This document shows, in pieces, positions 7,144-14,713 of a stretch of 17,350 nucleotides of DNA. The position numbers and the translations under genes are program-made. The stretch's first letter is position 1. Each line of letters begins with the position of its first letter. This DNA is from DATGYC01 sp035298385 (lineage in GTDB: Bacteria > Bacillota > Sulfobacillia > Symbiobacteriales > Symbiobacteriaceae): positions 1 to 17,350 of the forward strand of contig DATGYC010000175.1 in the NCBI GenBank assembly GCA_035298385.1. The letters are read 5' to 3'. Under the pieces are notes generated by a model that searched no databases, was not told the origin of the DNA, and was given only the letters and a program-made list of their open reading frames with translations.

Positions 7144-8162
7144 AGCGGCTCTGCAACGCCTGCGGCCTCGCCGGCCAGGAGGATGAGATCCGCGCCCTCC
7201 TGCGCGAAGAGCTTGCGGCTCATGTCGATCAGATCTGGACCGATGCAATCGGCAACCTGATCATGCGCAAGGGGAACGGGCCGACCAAGATCATGCTCGA
7301 CGCTCATATGGACGAGGTCGGCTTCCTGGTCGGTGAGATCACGGACCAGGGCTTCCTCAAGCTGAAGAAGGTCGGCGGGCTGGATGATCGAGTCCTACCT
7401 GGCCGGGCGGTCTGGATCACCAGCAAGCGGATTCACGGCGTCATCGGGGCGAAGGCCTTCCACCTGACCGGTGGCGACGAGCGCGGCAAGGTCCTGCCCT
7501 TTAGCGAGATGGTCGTCGATCTCGGCTGCACCTCGAAGGCAGAGGTTGAGGCGCTCGGCGTGGAGTTGGGCGACCCGGTCTACTTCGCCACCGCCGCCGA
7601 GCGTTGGGGCGAAGGGATCCTGAAGGCGAAGGCGATCGATGATCGGGTTGGCTGTTATATCGCCGCGGAGATCCTGAAGCAGCCGGTGCCGGAGTCCATC
7701 ACCCTGCTCGTCTCCTTCTCCGTCCAGGAGGAGGTCGGGCTGCGGGGCGCCAAGGTCTCGGCCTACAACCTGCAGCCGCACGTTGGCATCGCCCTCGAGT
7801 CGACCGTGGCGGCCGACGTCGCGTCTGTGGGTTCGCTGGATACGGTGACCAACATGGGCGAGGGTCCGGCGATCACGCTCTACGACTCTGCTGGCATTCC
7901 GAATCAGAAGGTCCAGCAGGGCCTCGCCCAGGTCGGGGAGCAGCACGGGATCAAGCACCAGTTCCGCCGGGTCGTCGGTGGTGGGAATGATGCTGGTGCG
8001 ATCGCCTTGCAGGGCGGGGGCGCCCCCGTCTGCGCCGTCTCGATCCCGACGCGTTACTTCCATACGAACGCCGCCCTCTGCCACCTGGATGACGTCCAGG
8101 CGGCGATCGATCTCGTTTCAGCCTACATCACCGGCCTCGCGAAGGGAGAGATCTCGCTGTGA
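7134..8162 (+). CDS. M42-family metallo-aminopeptidase, copy 2 (intact active site)
   Basis: This 342-residue paralogue carries the full M42 set: His58 and Asp60 (DAHMDEVG), the Asp of IDDR (169-171), Glu199-Glu200 (VQEEVGLRG), Glu222 (IALES) and His310 (RYFHT). Glu rather than Asp at the metal position Glu222 differs from copy 1, so the two may differ in metal or substrate preference (inference). The length matches typical bacterial M42 proteins. The ATG lies inside the last ten bases of copy 1, and the stop codon overlaps the GTG of copy 3 in a GTGA arrangement, so the three genes form one tightly coupled operon. The product is expected in the cytoplasm, as a TET-type homo- or hetero-oligomer. 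Confidence 0.94.
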   Translation: MLLERLCNACGLAGQEDEIRALLREELAAHVDQIWTDAIGNLIMRKGNGPTKIMLDAHMDEVGFLVGEITDQGFLKLKKVGGLDDRVLPGRAVWITSKRIHGVIGAKAFHLTGGDERGKVLPFSEMVVDLGCTSKAEVEALGVELGDPVYFATAAERWGEGILKAKAIDDRVGCYIAAEILKQPVPESITLLVSFSVQEEVGLRGAKVSAYNLQPHVGIALESTVAADVASVGSLDTVTNMGEGPAITLYDSAGIPNQKVQQGLAQVGEQHGIKHQFRRVVGGGNDAGAIALQGGGAPVCAVSIPTRYFHTNAALCHLDDVQAAIDLVSAYITGLAKGEISL

Positions 8163-9169
8163 CCCTCAGCCTGACGGATCGGATCGCTGAACTGGCCACC
8201 ACCTGGGGGCCCTACGGCCGCGAGGCGGGTGTCGCCGCCCTCTTGTCCGAGTGGCTCACCCCGCTGAACGTTACGCTCAAGCAGGACGCCCTCGGCTCCC
8301 TGCTCGCTACCCGCCCGGGCAAGCCCGGCGGCAAGAAGGTCCTGGTCCTTGCCCACATGGATACCGTGGGCGCCGTCGTCCTCAACGTGACGGAGAAGGG
8401 GCTCCTGCAGGTCGCCCCGGTCGGCGAACTGGCGGTCCATAACGCCATCGGGCAGACCGTGCTCTTTGGCTCGGGCGCCCTCGGCATTCTGCAGCATGAG
8501 CCGGTCGAGGACGTCAAGGAGCTCGACTGGAAGAAGGCCTTCGTCGACCTGGGCGCCTCGACCAAGGAGGCGGCGCTGCAGCAGGTAAAGCTCGGCGATA
8601 TCGGCGTGATCGACGCTCCCGTCTACGAGCGGAGCGAGGGCCTCCTGACCGGGCCGCACCTCGACAACCGGGCCGCCTGCGCCCTGATGCTCCACGTCGC
8701 CGAACTCCTCGACGACAGCCCCAACGAGGTCACCTTCGCCTTCACCGCCCAGGGCAAGGTGAATAGCCGGGGCGCCGCCCCAGCCACCTGGCACGCCCAG
8801 CCCGACCTGGCGATCGTCCTTGGCCTGACGAACTCGAGCGACATCCCCCGCGGCGCCAAGACCGAGGTGAAGCTGGGCGCCGGCCCAGCCCTGCGGTTGA
8901 AGGATGGCGGCTGGGTGATCCGGGCCGAACTGGCCGATGACGTGCGGGCGAAGGCCGAGAACCTTGGCGTTCCCCTGCAGAGCGAGGTCCTGGCGGGCGT
9001 CCAGTCCGAAGCGGGCGCCGTGGCCAGCGCCACCCAGGGCGTCCCGACCGTGATGCTCACCCTGCCGGCCCGCTACCGCGGCACGGCGACGGAGACGGTC
9101 GCCCTGGCTGACCTGGAGGCGACGGCAAAGTTGCTGCTTCAACTGGCAGCGGATGTGACGGTAAGCTAA
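8159..9169 (+). CDS. M42-like pseudoenzyme, copy 3 (catalytic Glu and several metal ligands lost)
   Basis: This 336-residue protein aligns by eye along its full length with copy 2. It keeps AHMDTVG (His66, Asp68) and HLDNRAA (Asp169). The catalytic and metal Glu pair of VQEEVGLRG is AQGKVNSRG (Gly199, Lys200). The metal-binding Glu/Asp of IALES is replaced by Gly222 (IVLGL). The last His of RYFHT is Gly308 (RYRGT). It should therefore lack aminopeptidase activity. The frame is intact from GTG to stop and the codon use matches its neighbours, so it is a maintained gene rather than a decayed one. The GTG overlaps the stop codon of copy 2. A structural or regulatory subunit of a mixed TET particle is the most natural reading, but this is inference. 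Confidence 0.88.
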   Translation: MTLSLTDRIAELATTWGPYGREAGVAALLSEWLTPLNVTLKQDALGSLLATRPGKPGGKKVLVLAHMDTVGAVVLNVTEKGLLQVAPVGELAVHNAIGQTVLFGSGALGILQHEPVEDVKELDWKKAFVDLGASTKEAALQQVKLGDIGVIDAPVYERSEGLLTGPHLDNRAACALMLHVAELLDDSPNEVTFAFTAQGKVNSRGAAPATWHAQPDLAIVLGLTNSSDIPRGAKTEVKLGAGPALRLKDGGWVIRAELADDVRAKAENLGVPLQSEVLAGVQSEAGAVASATQGVPTVMLTLPARYRGTATETVALADLEATAKLLLQLAADVTVS

Positions 9170-9174
9170 TCCGA

Positions 9175-9217
9175 TTGACGGAAGGCTAGCCCTGGTACTA
9201 AACTGGGGCTAGCCTTC
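9175..9217 (+). promoter_or_regulatory. Putative tatC promoter overlapped by a perfect 12-bp dyad (operator or hairpin)
   Basis: TTGACG (9175-9180) and TAAACT (9199-9204), separated by 18 bp, form a plausible sigma-A-type promoter for tatC. A perfect inverted repeat, GAAGGCTAGCCC (9181-9192) and GGGCTAGCCTTC (9206-9217) with a 13-base gap, fills the spacer and the likely start site. It could be a repressor operator. Alternatively it is a stem-loop ending the M42 operon transcript, which stops at 9169; however, no T-run follows it. Confidence 0.45.
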
Positions 9218-9283
9218 AGGTAACGGGTAGGAACCTAGACTTTGCCGTGTCGTGACGGCCACACGTAGGGGGTCGCCCCATCC

Positions 9284-10006
9284 ATGCAAGATCGTCCACA
9301 GCCCGTCATGGCCCACCTGCAGGAACTGCGGAACCGACTGATCTGGTCGTTCCTGGCCGTGATCGTTGGCATCAGTGCCGTCGCCGTCTATTCCGATGAT
9401 ATGCTGCTTCTGATTCTGAACTCGGCCAAGCAGGGGCGAGAGATCCATCTCGTCGCGGTTGCACTCTCTGAGACCTTCATGGTCCAGTTCCGACTGGCGA
9501 TCTACGGCGGTCTCGTCCTCGCCGCGCCCGTCGTGCTCTACCAGATCCTCGCCTTCATCCTCCCGGGGCTACATCCGAATGAGCGGCGTATTCTCTACGT
9601 CGGACTGCCAGCCTCCCTGCTGCTCTTCGTCACGGGTTGGGCCTTTGGCTGGTTTGTCGCCGTCCCGCTCTGCAAGATCTTCTTCTTCGATGTCTCTGCC
9701 AGCGTTGGCGTCGATCAGCTCGTCACGCCGGAGAGTTACCTGAACTTCGTGCTGGGGCTCTGTAACCCGCTGGGGATTGCGTTCCAGACGCCGCTCCTGG
9801 TCTTCATCGTGGCGAAGATCGGTCTGGTGACGGCTGGCTTCCTCGGCCGGATCCGCAAGTACGCCCTGCTGGTCCTGCTGATCATCGCGGCGATCCTGTC
9901 GCCGCCTGATCTGGTCTCGATGACCATCTTCTTCGTCCCGCTCTACGCCCTCTATGAGATCTCGATCATCGTCGCCCGGTTCGCAGCGCCGAAGGTGAAG
10001 AAGTAG
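9284..10006 (+). CDS. tatC: Sec-independent (twin-arginine) protein translocase subunit TatC
   Basis: TatC is the membrane receptor for twin-arginine signal peptides and the core of the Tat export channel. The 240-residue sequence has six predicted membrane segments (about 20-37, 71-91, 105-127, 153-177, 193-207 and 211-230). Family motifs are the N-terminal HLQELRNRL (11-19), and SPPDLVS (206-212) before the last helix. The position corresponding to the FE-x-P motif is FQTP (167-170); I believe Gln occurs naturally there in other TatC proteins. The ATG at 9284 has a GTAGGGGG site rather far upstream; an ATG at 9308 would remove part of the N-terminal region. No tatA/tatB lies beside it, so those must be encoded elsewhere. 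A terminator hairpin follows the stop codon. Confidence 0.95.
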   Translation: MQDRPQPVMAHLQELRNRLIWSFLAVIVGISAVAVYSDDMLLLILNSAKQGREIHLVAVALSETFMVQFRLAIYGGLVLAAPVVLYQILAFILPGLHPNERRILYVGLPASLLLFVTGWAFGWFVAVPLCKIFFFDVSASVGVDQLVTPESYLNFVLGLCNPLGIAFQTPLLVFIVAKIGLVTAGFLGRIRKYALLVLLIIAAILSPPDLVSMTIFFVPLYALYEISIIVARFAAPKVKK

Positions 10007-10051
10007 CATGCCACCGGCATGTAAGGGCCCCCCTCGCTTTGAGGGGGGCCC
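10007..10051. terminator. Twin hairpins between convergent tatC and the transglutaminase gene
   Basis: Directly after the tatC stop, CATGCC/GGCATG form a 6-bp hairpin (10007-10021). Then GGGCCCCCCTC (10025-10035) and GAGGGGGGCCC (10041-10051) form a perfect 11-bp stem with the loop GCTTT. The plus-strand tail TGCTGCTTTACTTTC is moderately T-rich. The minus-strand gene ends at 10059, so the same hairpin can terminate both convergent transcripts. Confidence 0.75.
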
Positions 10052-10058
10052 TGCTGCT

Positions 10059-12404
10059 TTACTTTCGACGGGGCGCCCTAGTCAGCCGCCGCCACAGATA
10101 GGAGAGGGTACCATAGCGGTACCGCATCGCCTCTGTCACCAACCGCCAGAGGGCAGTCGCCCGGGCGGGGGCAGCCGGGTCCAGGCTGGAGCTGGGCGGT
10201 CCCCACCGGGCCAGGGTGTAGTCAGCGGCCGCTGACTTCAGCGGCTCCTGCAGGTCACGCACCCGCTCGCCCACGTGGTCGGCCCACTCCCGCGGGGTCT
10301 GGGCGGCCTTCCGTCCCCAGCCGAAGCGGTGGAGGAGGCCCTCCGACTTGGACCAGGTCTCGGTCACGCCCGAGCGGCCTGGCAGCGAGAACCGGGGCGC
10401 CTGCAGCCGCAGCCGGAGGAGGGCGAAGCCGATCAGGCTGATCAGCGCGGCTAGGAATCCAACCAGCGGCCAGTTCGGTCCCTGGGCGCCCGCTGTGCCG
10501 GTGCCGAAGCCCAGATCACCCTCATCCTGCTGGTTGCGCGGGCCGACCCGCGGGTCGTTCCCCGAGTCAGTCGGATCCGCCCCAGGCGTGTTGTCGGTCC
10601 CGGTCGGAACCGTCGGTGCGACGAGAGGGCGGGAGCGATCGGCCAGGGGCACGTCCCCGCGCGGCGTCGGGTCGAAGGTGACCCAGCCGTAGCCAGGGAT
10701 CCAGGCCTCGACCCACGCGTGGGCCATGGCGTTGGTCACGACATAGGCCGCCGTCCCGTCGGCGCCCCGGGTCAACGTGGTGGAGGCGGGAAGGACGAAA
10801 CCTTCCACCAAGCGGGCCTGCACACCAGAGACCTGAAGCATCAGGGTCATGGCGGAGGCGAAGTAGGTGCAGTAGCCACGCTGGGACTCAAAGAGGAAGA
10901 ACTGGACGAAGTTCTGGCCAGGGCGGGGCGCCGGGGCGTTCAGGTCGTATGGGAAGGCGGAGCGAAGCCAACTCTCCAGGGCCACGGCCTTCTCATAGGG
11001 AGTCTGGAAATCCCCGCGCTCGAAGATCTGGTTCGTGTAGTCAATGATCGCCTGGGTCGCTCCCGCCGGGAGGTAGGCCGCGGTGTTGTAGCTCTTGCCG
11101 AGCGGGTCGACGCCGGGCGAGGGCACCGGGGCGACCAAGTTGGTCGCACTGCCAAGTGGGCTTCCTGGCGGTAGCCCGAGCGCTTCTCGCTCGAAGAGAC
11201 GGATCTGCTCCGCACTCCAGTCAGGCAGGTTGACGCTGACGGTGTAGCTCGCGTTCCGCTTAACCGCCTTCGCCCCACGGAGCATCTGTGCCCCGTCAAC
11301 CTCCCAGGCGAGTCCATCGATCTTGTAGGCCTCCGCCGGGCTGAAGAGCGAACGGCCAAAGGTCTGGAGCTGCTTGATCTCTACCTTCTCCTCCCGCCGG
11401 AAGGCGTCCGGATGGAGGTAGGTGGGGACGGCACTGACGGTTGAGAAGCCCACATGGGCAACTTCGGCCTGCTGCCATCGGGAGCCCGTGAACCGCTCGT
11501 AGACGGCGCCGCGTAGGTAGAGCGTCTCATCCAGCGTCCCCGGCAGGCGGACCTCCAGGGCGGGGGTGTTGTTCGCCTGGACCGGCCCGCCCAGGGTGGA
11601 GCCGTTGGGCGAGAAGCCGGTCGAGAGGAGCCCGAACTCGGTATCCCCACCCTTGTTCCCGCGCAACTGCTCCAGGAAGGGGATCGACTCCGTGATCGAG
11701 GCGAAGAGGCTTGCGGTGGAGGGCAGGAAGTCGGCCGGGAGGATCCGGGCGCCCAGCGCCACAATCAGCACGCCAGCCAACGGGGCGGTCAGGGGCGACT
11801 GGTACTGCACCTTGCGGCCACTCTCCGCCCACATGGCCTGGCGCTGACCGGAGCCGGCCAGGATCCAGAGCAGCAAGGCGACGGCAGCGAAGGCGGCCCC
11901 GTAGCTAGCGGCGGGCTCCCAGAAGAAGGCCCATTGCGAGCCGAAGATCGCGGAGCCAACCAAGAAGGTGATGAAGGCCCGGCCCCTGCCGAGCGCCTCT
12001 CGACCGGCGACGGCGCCTACGCAGAGCCCGATCGCCACCAGGAAGAGCTTGCCCAAGGTCAGGCCGAAGCCCGCGGCGGGTCCCTCTACGCCGAGGTCCA
12101 TGATGAACGCAACGATCTGCTGTTGTAGGGTCTGGTGGTACTCGACCAGCCAGGCGGGGGCGTGTGGCACCTTGACCAGGAGCGGGAGCAGGGCGGGTGG
12201 CAGGAGGACCAGGAGAAGGGCGACCCAGCCCTGCCGCCAGGCCAGCCAGCCGAAGCCAGCGGCGATGACGGCGACGAGGAGGAGCCACCCGGTGCCCGGT
12301 TCTACCCGCCAGAAGGCTCCGGTGCCGACCAGGAGGATGTAGACCGTCAGGGCGATCGAGCCCACCTGCATCAGTTGGGCGCTTGGGGCGAGTTGCCGTC
12401 TCAT
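10059..12404 (-). CDS. Transmembrane transglutaminase-like cysteine protease (TgpA/YebA type)
   Basis: This 781-residue membrane protein has several N-terminal membrane helices within residues 15-220 (DUF3488/TgpA_N-like region) and an extracellular stretch. A transglutaminase-like domain follows at about 440-585, with the catalytic triad Cys512 (QRGYCTYFASAM), His562 (AMAHAWVEAW) and Asp578 (VTFDPTP). Then come a Pro/Asp/Gly-rich linker, one more helix at about 645-663 and a C-terminal cytoplasmic DUF4129-like tail. The ATG follows AGGGGGTGA and overlaps the stop codon of the DUF58 gene by 4 bases. The order MoxR, DUF58, transglutaminase is a widely conserved operon (yeaC-yeaD-yebA in Bacillus). 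Its role is poorly understood; proposals concern the envelope or assembly of surface proteins. Confidence 0.92.
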   Translation of the reverse strand: MRRQLAPSAQLMQVGSIALTVYILLVGTGAFWRVEPGTGWLLLVAVIAAGFGWLAWRQGWVALLLVLLPPALLPLLVKVPHAPAWLVEYHQTLQQQIVAFIMDLGVEGPAAGFGLTLGKLFLVAIGLCVGAVAGREALGRGRAFITFLVGSAIFGSQWAFFWEPAASYGAAFAAVALLLWILAGSGQRQAMWAESGRKVQYQSPLTAPLAGVLIVALGARILPADFLPSTASLFASITESIPFLEQLRGNKGGDTEFGLLSTGFSPNGSTLGGPVQANNTPALEVRLPGTLDETLYLRGAVYERFTGSRWQQAEVAHVGFSTVSAVPTYLHPDAFRREEKVEIKQLQTFGRSLFSPAEAYKIDGLAWEVDGAQMLRGAKAVKRNASYTVSVNLPDWSAEQIRLFEREALGLPPGSPLGSATNLVAPVPSPGVDPLGKSYNTAAYLPAGATQAIIDYTNQIFERGDFQTPYEKAVALESWLRSAFPYDLNAPAPRPGQNFVQFFLFESQRGYCTYFASAMTLMLQVSGVQARLVEGFVLPASTTLTRGADGTAAYVVTNAMAHAWVEAWIPGYGWVTFDPTPRGDVPLADRSRPLVAPTVPTGTDNTPGADPTDSGNDPRVGPRNQQDEGDLGFGTGTAGAQGPNWPLVGFLAALISLIGFALLRLRLQAPRFSLPGRSGVTETWSKSEGLLHRFGWGRKAAQTPREWADHVGERVRDLQEPLKSAAADYTLARWGPPSSSLDPAAPARATALWRLVTEAMRYRYGTLSYLWRRLTRAPRRK

Positions 12405-13627
12405 TGGGCGGTCACCCCCTCAGTCGGGTTCAGGCGGTACTGGTCGAGCTGCCGCAGATCGGCCTCGATCGGTAGGGTGAAGACAGCGATCCGCTTGCGC
12501 TCGAGCAAGTGCAGGATCGCGTAGGTCTCCTCCCGCGGGAACGTTGCCCCCACGGCCCAGGCATCGACCCAGAAGAGCATGATCGGGTGGCGGGGCCGCA
12601 ACCGGAGTAGGACATCGACTAGCTGATGATCGATCTTCGAGGTGATCACGGCCAGGGTAGCGCGGGCGCCGAAGAGGGCGCTCTCCTGCTCCAGGACGCG
12701 CGCTAGGGGCAGGATCCCGCTCGCCTCCGCCCGGGTAAGGCCCTCCAGGACCTCCCGGAAGGAGCGCTCGCCCCGGCTGGGCTGAGCGATGACCCGCTCC
12801 GCCCCGTGCGAGATGAGGCCGACCTCGATCTTCTGCCTCAGCCCCCAGGCGGCCAAGGATGCACCTAGCTCGATTGCTAACTCAGAGGCCTCGATCGGGG
12901 CGCCCGCCTGTAGGTCCGGCACGACCAGGAGCGAGGCCGCCGCGTTCAGCTCGTACTCCCGGAGCATCAACTCGCCACGGCGGGCGGTCGTCTTCCAGTG
13001 GATCTGGCGGGGGTTGTCCCCCGGCCGGTACGGGCGGATCTCGGACGGGTTAGCGGGATCCTCAAAGGCTCGCTCCCGGGTTCGAACCGGCCCGAACGGC
13101 AGACCGAGCGCCAGATTGAGCGACTGGATCGGTACGATGCGCGGGTAAACGGTCAGCCGCACCGGGCTGCCGATCAGCCGCTCGCCCTGGGCCAGACCGA
13201 GCCCGTCGCCTAGGCGCAGACGGACCGGGCCGAGCTCGTAGAAGCCGCGCCGCTTCGGCCGGACGGTGAAGCGGACGATCCGGCTGCCCAGGAGCGGCAG
13301 GTGGGTCGCCTGCTTCGGCGCATCCGAGGCGACCAGGTTGCTCGGGGTCTCATCATCCAGCTCCAGCCAGGGGAGCGGGAGGATCCCTTCGTTCTCCAGC
13401 CGTAGGGTCAGCTCGACCGGCTCGCCGACCGCCGCTTCATGCCGGTTCACCTTCCACTCGCCTATGACCTTCCGGAGGCCGTAGGCGGTCCAGTAGAGGG
13501 CGCCCCCCGTCACGCCCAGGCCAAGCCAGAGCAGGAAGTAGGGGAGCCGCCCACCGGCCAGCCAGGCGAAGACAAGGCTCGCGACGATCAGGACCGGGAG
13601 GCGCCAATCACGCAGTCGGAGCTGCAT
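12401..13627 (-). CDS. DUF58 domain-containing membrane protein (YeaD-like)
   Basis: The 408-residue protein has two adjacent N-terminal membrane helices (about 10-25 and 29-48) and a beta-rich segment at about 60-165. The DUF58 signature IRPYRPGDNPRQIHWK is at 197-212, preceded by EDPANPSE and followed by LMLREYE. The rest resembles a von Willebrand A-like fold. DUF58 proteins are encoded beside MoxR ATPases and are thought to be their partners. The ATG at 13627 lies inside the end of the moxR gene (20-base overlap), and its own stop overlaps the transglutaminase start, so translation is probably coupled across the operon. The exact biochemical role is unknown. Confidence 0.9.
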   Translation of the reverse strand: MQLRLRDWRLPVLIVASLVFAWLAGGRLPYFLLWLGLGVTGGALYWTAYGLRKVIGEWKVNRHEAAVGEPVELTLRLENEGILPLPWLELDDETPSNLVASDAPKQATHLPLLGSRIVRFTVRPKRRGFYELGPVRLRLGDGLGLAQGERLIGSPVRLTVYPRIVPIQSLNLALGLPFGPVRTRERAFEDPANPSEIRPYRPGDNPRQIHWKTTARRGELMLREYELNAAASLLVVPDLQAGAPIEASELAIELGASLAAWGLRQKIEVGLISHGAERVIAQPSRGERSFREVLEGLTRAEASGILPLARVLEQESALFGARATLAVITSKIDHQLVDVLLRLRPRHPIMLFWVDAWAVGATFPREETYAILHLLERKRIAVFTLPIEADLRQLDQYRLNPTEGVTAQ

Positions 13628-14570
13628 AGCTCTTCGCGTCGACCGGAACCGGCACGGCGGCCAGCAGGTCGGCGATCAGGGATTCGGCCGTGGCGCCCCG
13701 CATCTGGGCCTCCGGGCGGAGGATCAGGCGGTGGGCCAGGGTGAGCGGGGCCATCTCCTTTACGTCATCCGGCGTGACGTACTGGCGGCCGCGGATCAGG
13801 GCGATCGCCTGGGCGGCCCGGTAGAGCGAGAGCGTGCCGCGCGGGGAGGCGCCCAGGTAGATCGAGGGATGCTCGCGGGTGGCACCGGTCAGGCTGATCA
13901 TATAGCCCTCCAGCGACGGGTCGACCCAGACGTTCCGGGCCGCCTCCTGCAGGGCGATCACCTCGGCCTCATCGATCACAGGGCCGATCGTCTCCAGCAG
14001 GCCGGTCTTCGCCCGGTGCAGAATCTCGCGCTCCTCGGCGGGCGAGGGATAGCCGATCCGGAGCTTCAGCAGGAAGCGATCCAACTGTGCCTCGGGTAGG
14101 GGGAAGGTGCCCTCGTACTCGATCGGGTTCTGCGTCGCCAGTACGAGGAAGGGGCGGGGCAGGGGGAGGGAGAGCCCGTCCACCGTCACCTGTCCCTCCT
14201 CCATGCATTCGAGCAGGGCGGACTGGGTCTTGGGCGAGGTGCGGTTGATCTCATCCGCCAGGAGGATCTGGGCGAAGACGGGGCCGGTACGGAACTCGAA
14301 CTCGTTCGTCTTCTGGTTCCAGACCGAGACGCCGATCACGTCGCTCGGCAGGAGGTCCGGCGTGAACTGGATCCGGCGGAACTCGCAACCAAGGGAGCGG
14401 GCCAGGGCCCGGACCAGGGTCGTCTTGCCAACGCCGGGGACATCCTCCAGGAGGATATGACCCTGGCAGAGCAGGGCAGCGAGGACGTACTGGACTTCCC
14501 GCCGCTTGCCGACCATGACCCGTTCGATGTTTGCTGTGACGCGGCTGATCGCTTCAGACCTCTCCTGCAA
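13608..14570 (-). CDS. MoxR-family AAA+ ATPase
   Basis: This 320-residue cytoplasmic AAA+ ATPase shows Walker A GVGKTT (46-51) in EDVPGVGKTTLV, Walker B LLADEINR (103-110), a sensor-1 region LATQNPIEYEGTFPLPEAQLDRF, and the sensor-2 segment GASPRGTLSLYRAAQA. MoxR proteins act as chaperone-like motors for von Willebrand A-type and DUF58 partners. I choose the TTG at 14570 because AAAGGAGAGAG lies about 8 bases upstream on the minus strand and the translated N-terminus (MQERSEAISRV) resembles the start of the family. It is the first gene of the leftward operon with DUF58 and transglutaminase, and is divergent from the Mur-ligase-like gene. Confidence 0.94.
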   Translation of the reverse strand: MQERSEAISRVTANIERVMVGKRREVQYVLAALLCQGHILLEDVPGVGKTTLVRALARSLGCEFRRIQFTPDLLPSDVIGVSVWNQKTNEFEFRTGPVFAQILLADEINRTSPKTQSALLECMEEGQVTVDGLSLPLPRPFLVLATQNPIEYEGTFPLPEAQLDRFLLKLRIGYPSPAEEREILHRAKTGLLETIGPVIDEAEVIALQEAARNVWVDPSLEGYMISLTGATREHPSIYLGASPRGTLSLYRAAQAIALIRGRQYVTPDDVKEMAPLTLAHRLILRPEAQMRGATAESLIADLLAAVPVPVDAKSYAAPTA

Positions 14571-14713
14571 CTTGCTCTCTCCTTTGGGAATCGTTGTGAA
14601 TGCACTTTAGACGAGTTCGCTGTGCGTGAAGTTTCTCCCTTGTCCAGATATTTTTCGCCCTGCAAGTAGGGTGGCGCGGAGGGAAAGGTAAACCTGGAGA
14701 GGGGTGTGGCAAG
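14571..14713. promoter_or_regulatory. Divergent promoter region between moxR and the Mur-ligase-like gene
   Basis: These 143 bp separate two divergent genes and must hold their start signals. An AT-rich patch, CCAGATATTTTTCG, lies around 14650-14660. On the minus strand TAAAGT (14613-14608) could be a -10 element, but its -35 match is poor. On the plus strand the ribosome binding site GGAGAGGGG is at 14696-14704. No box is strong enough to name a promoter firmly, and no coding sequence is seen. Confidence 0.35.

Noticed and set aside
8159..9169. Copy 3 of M42 as a decaying pseudogene
   Set aside because: It has no frameshift or internal stop, keeps normal codon use, has a coupled start, and only active-site positions are selectively changed.
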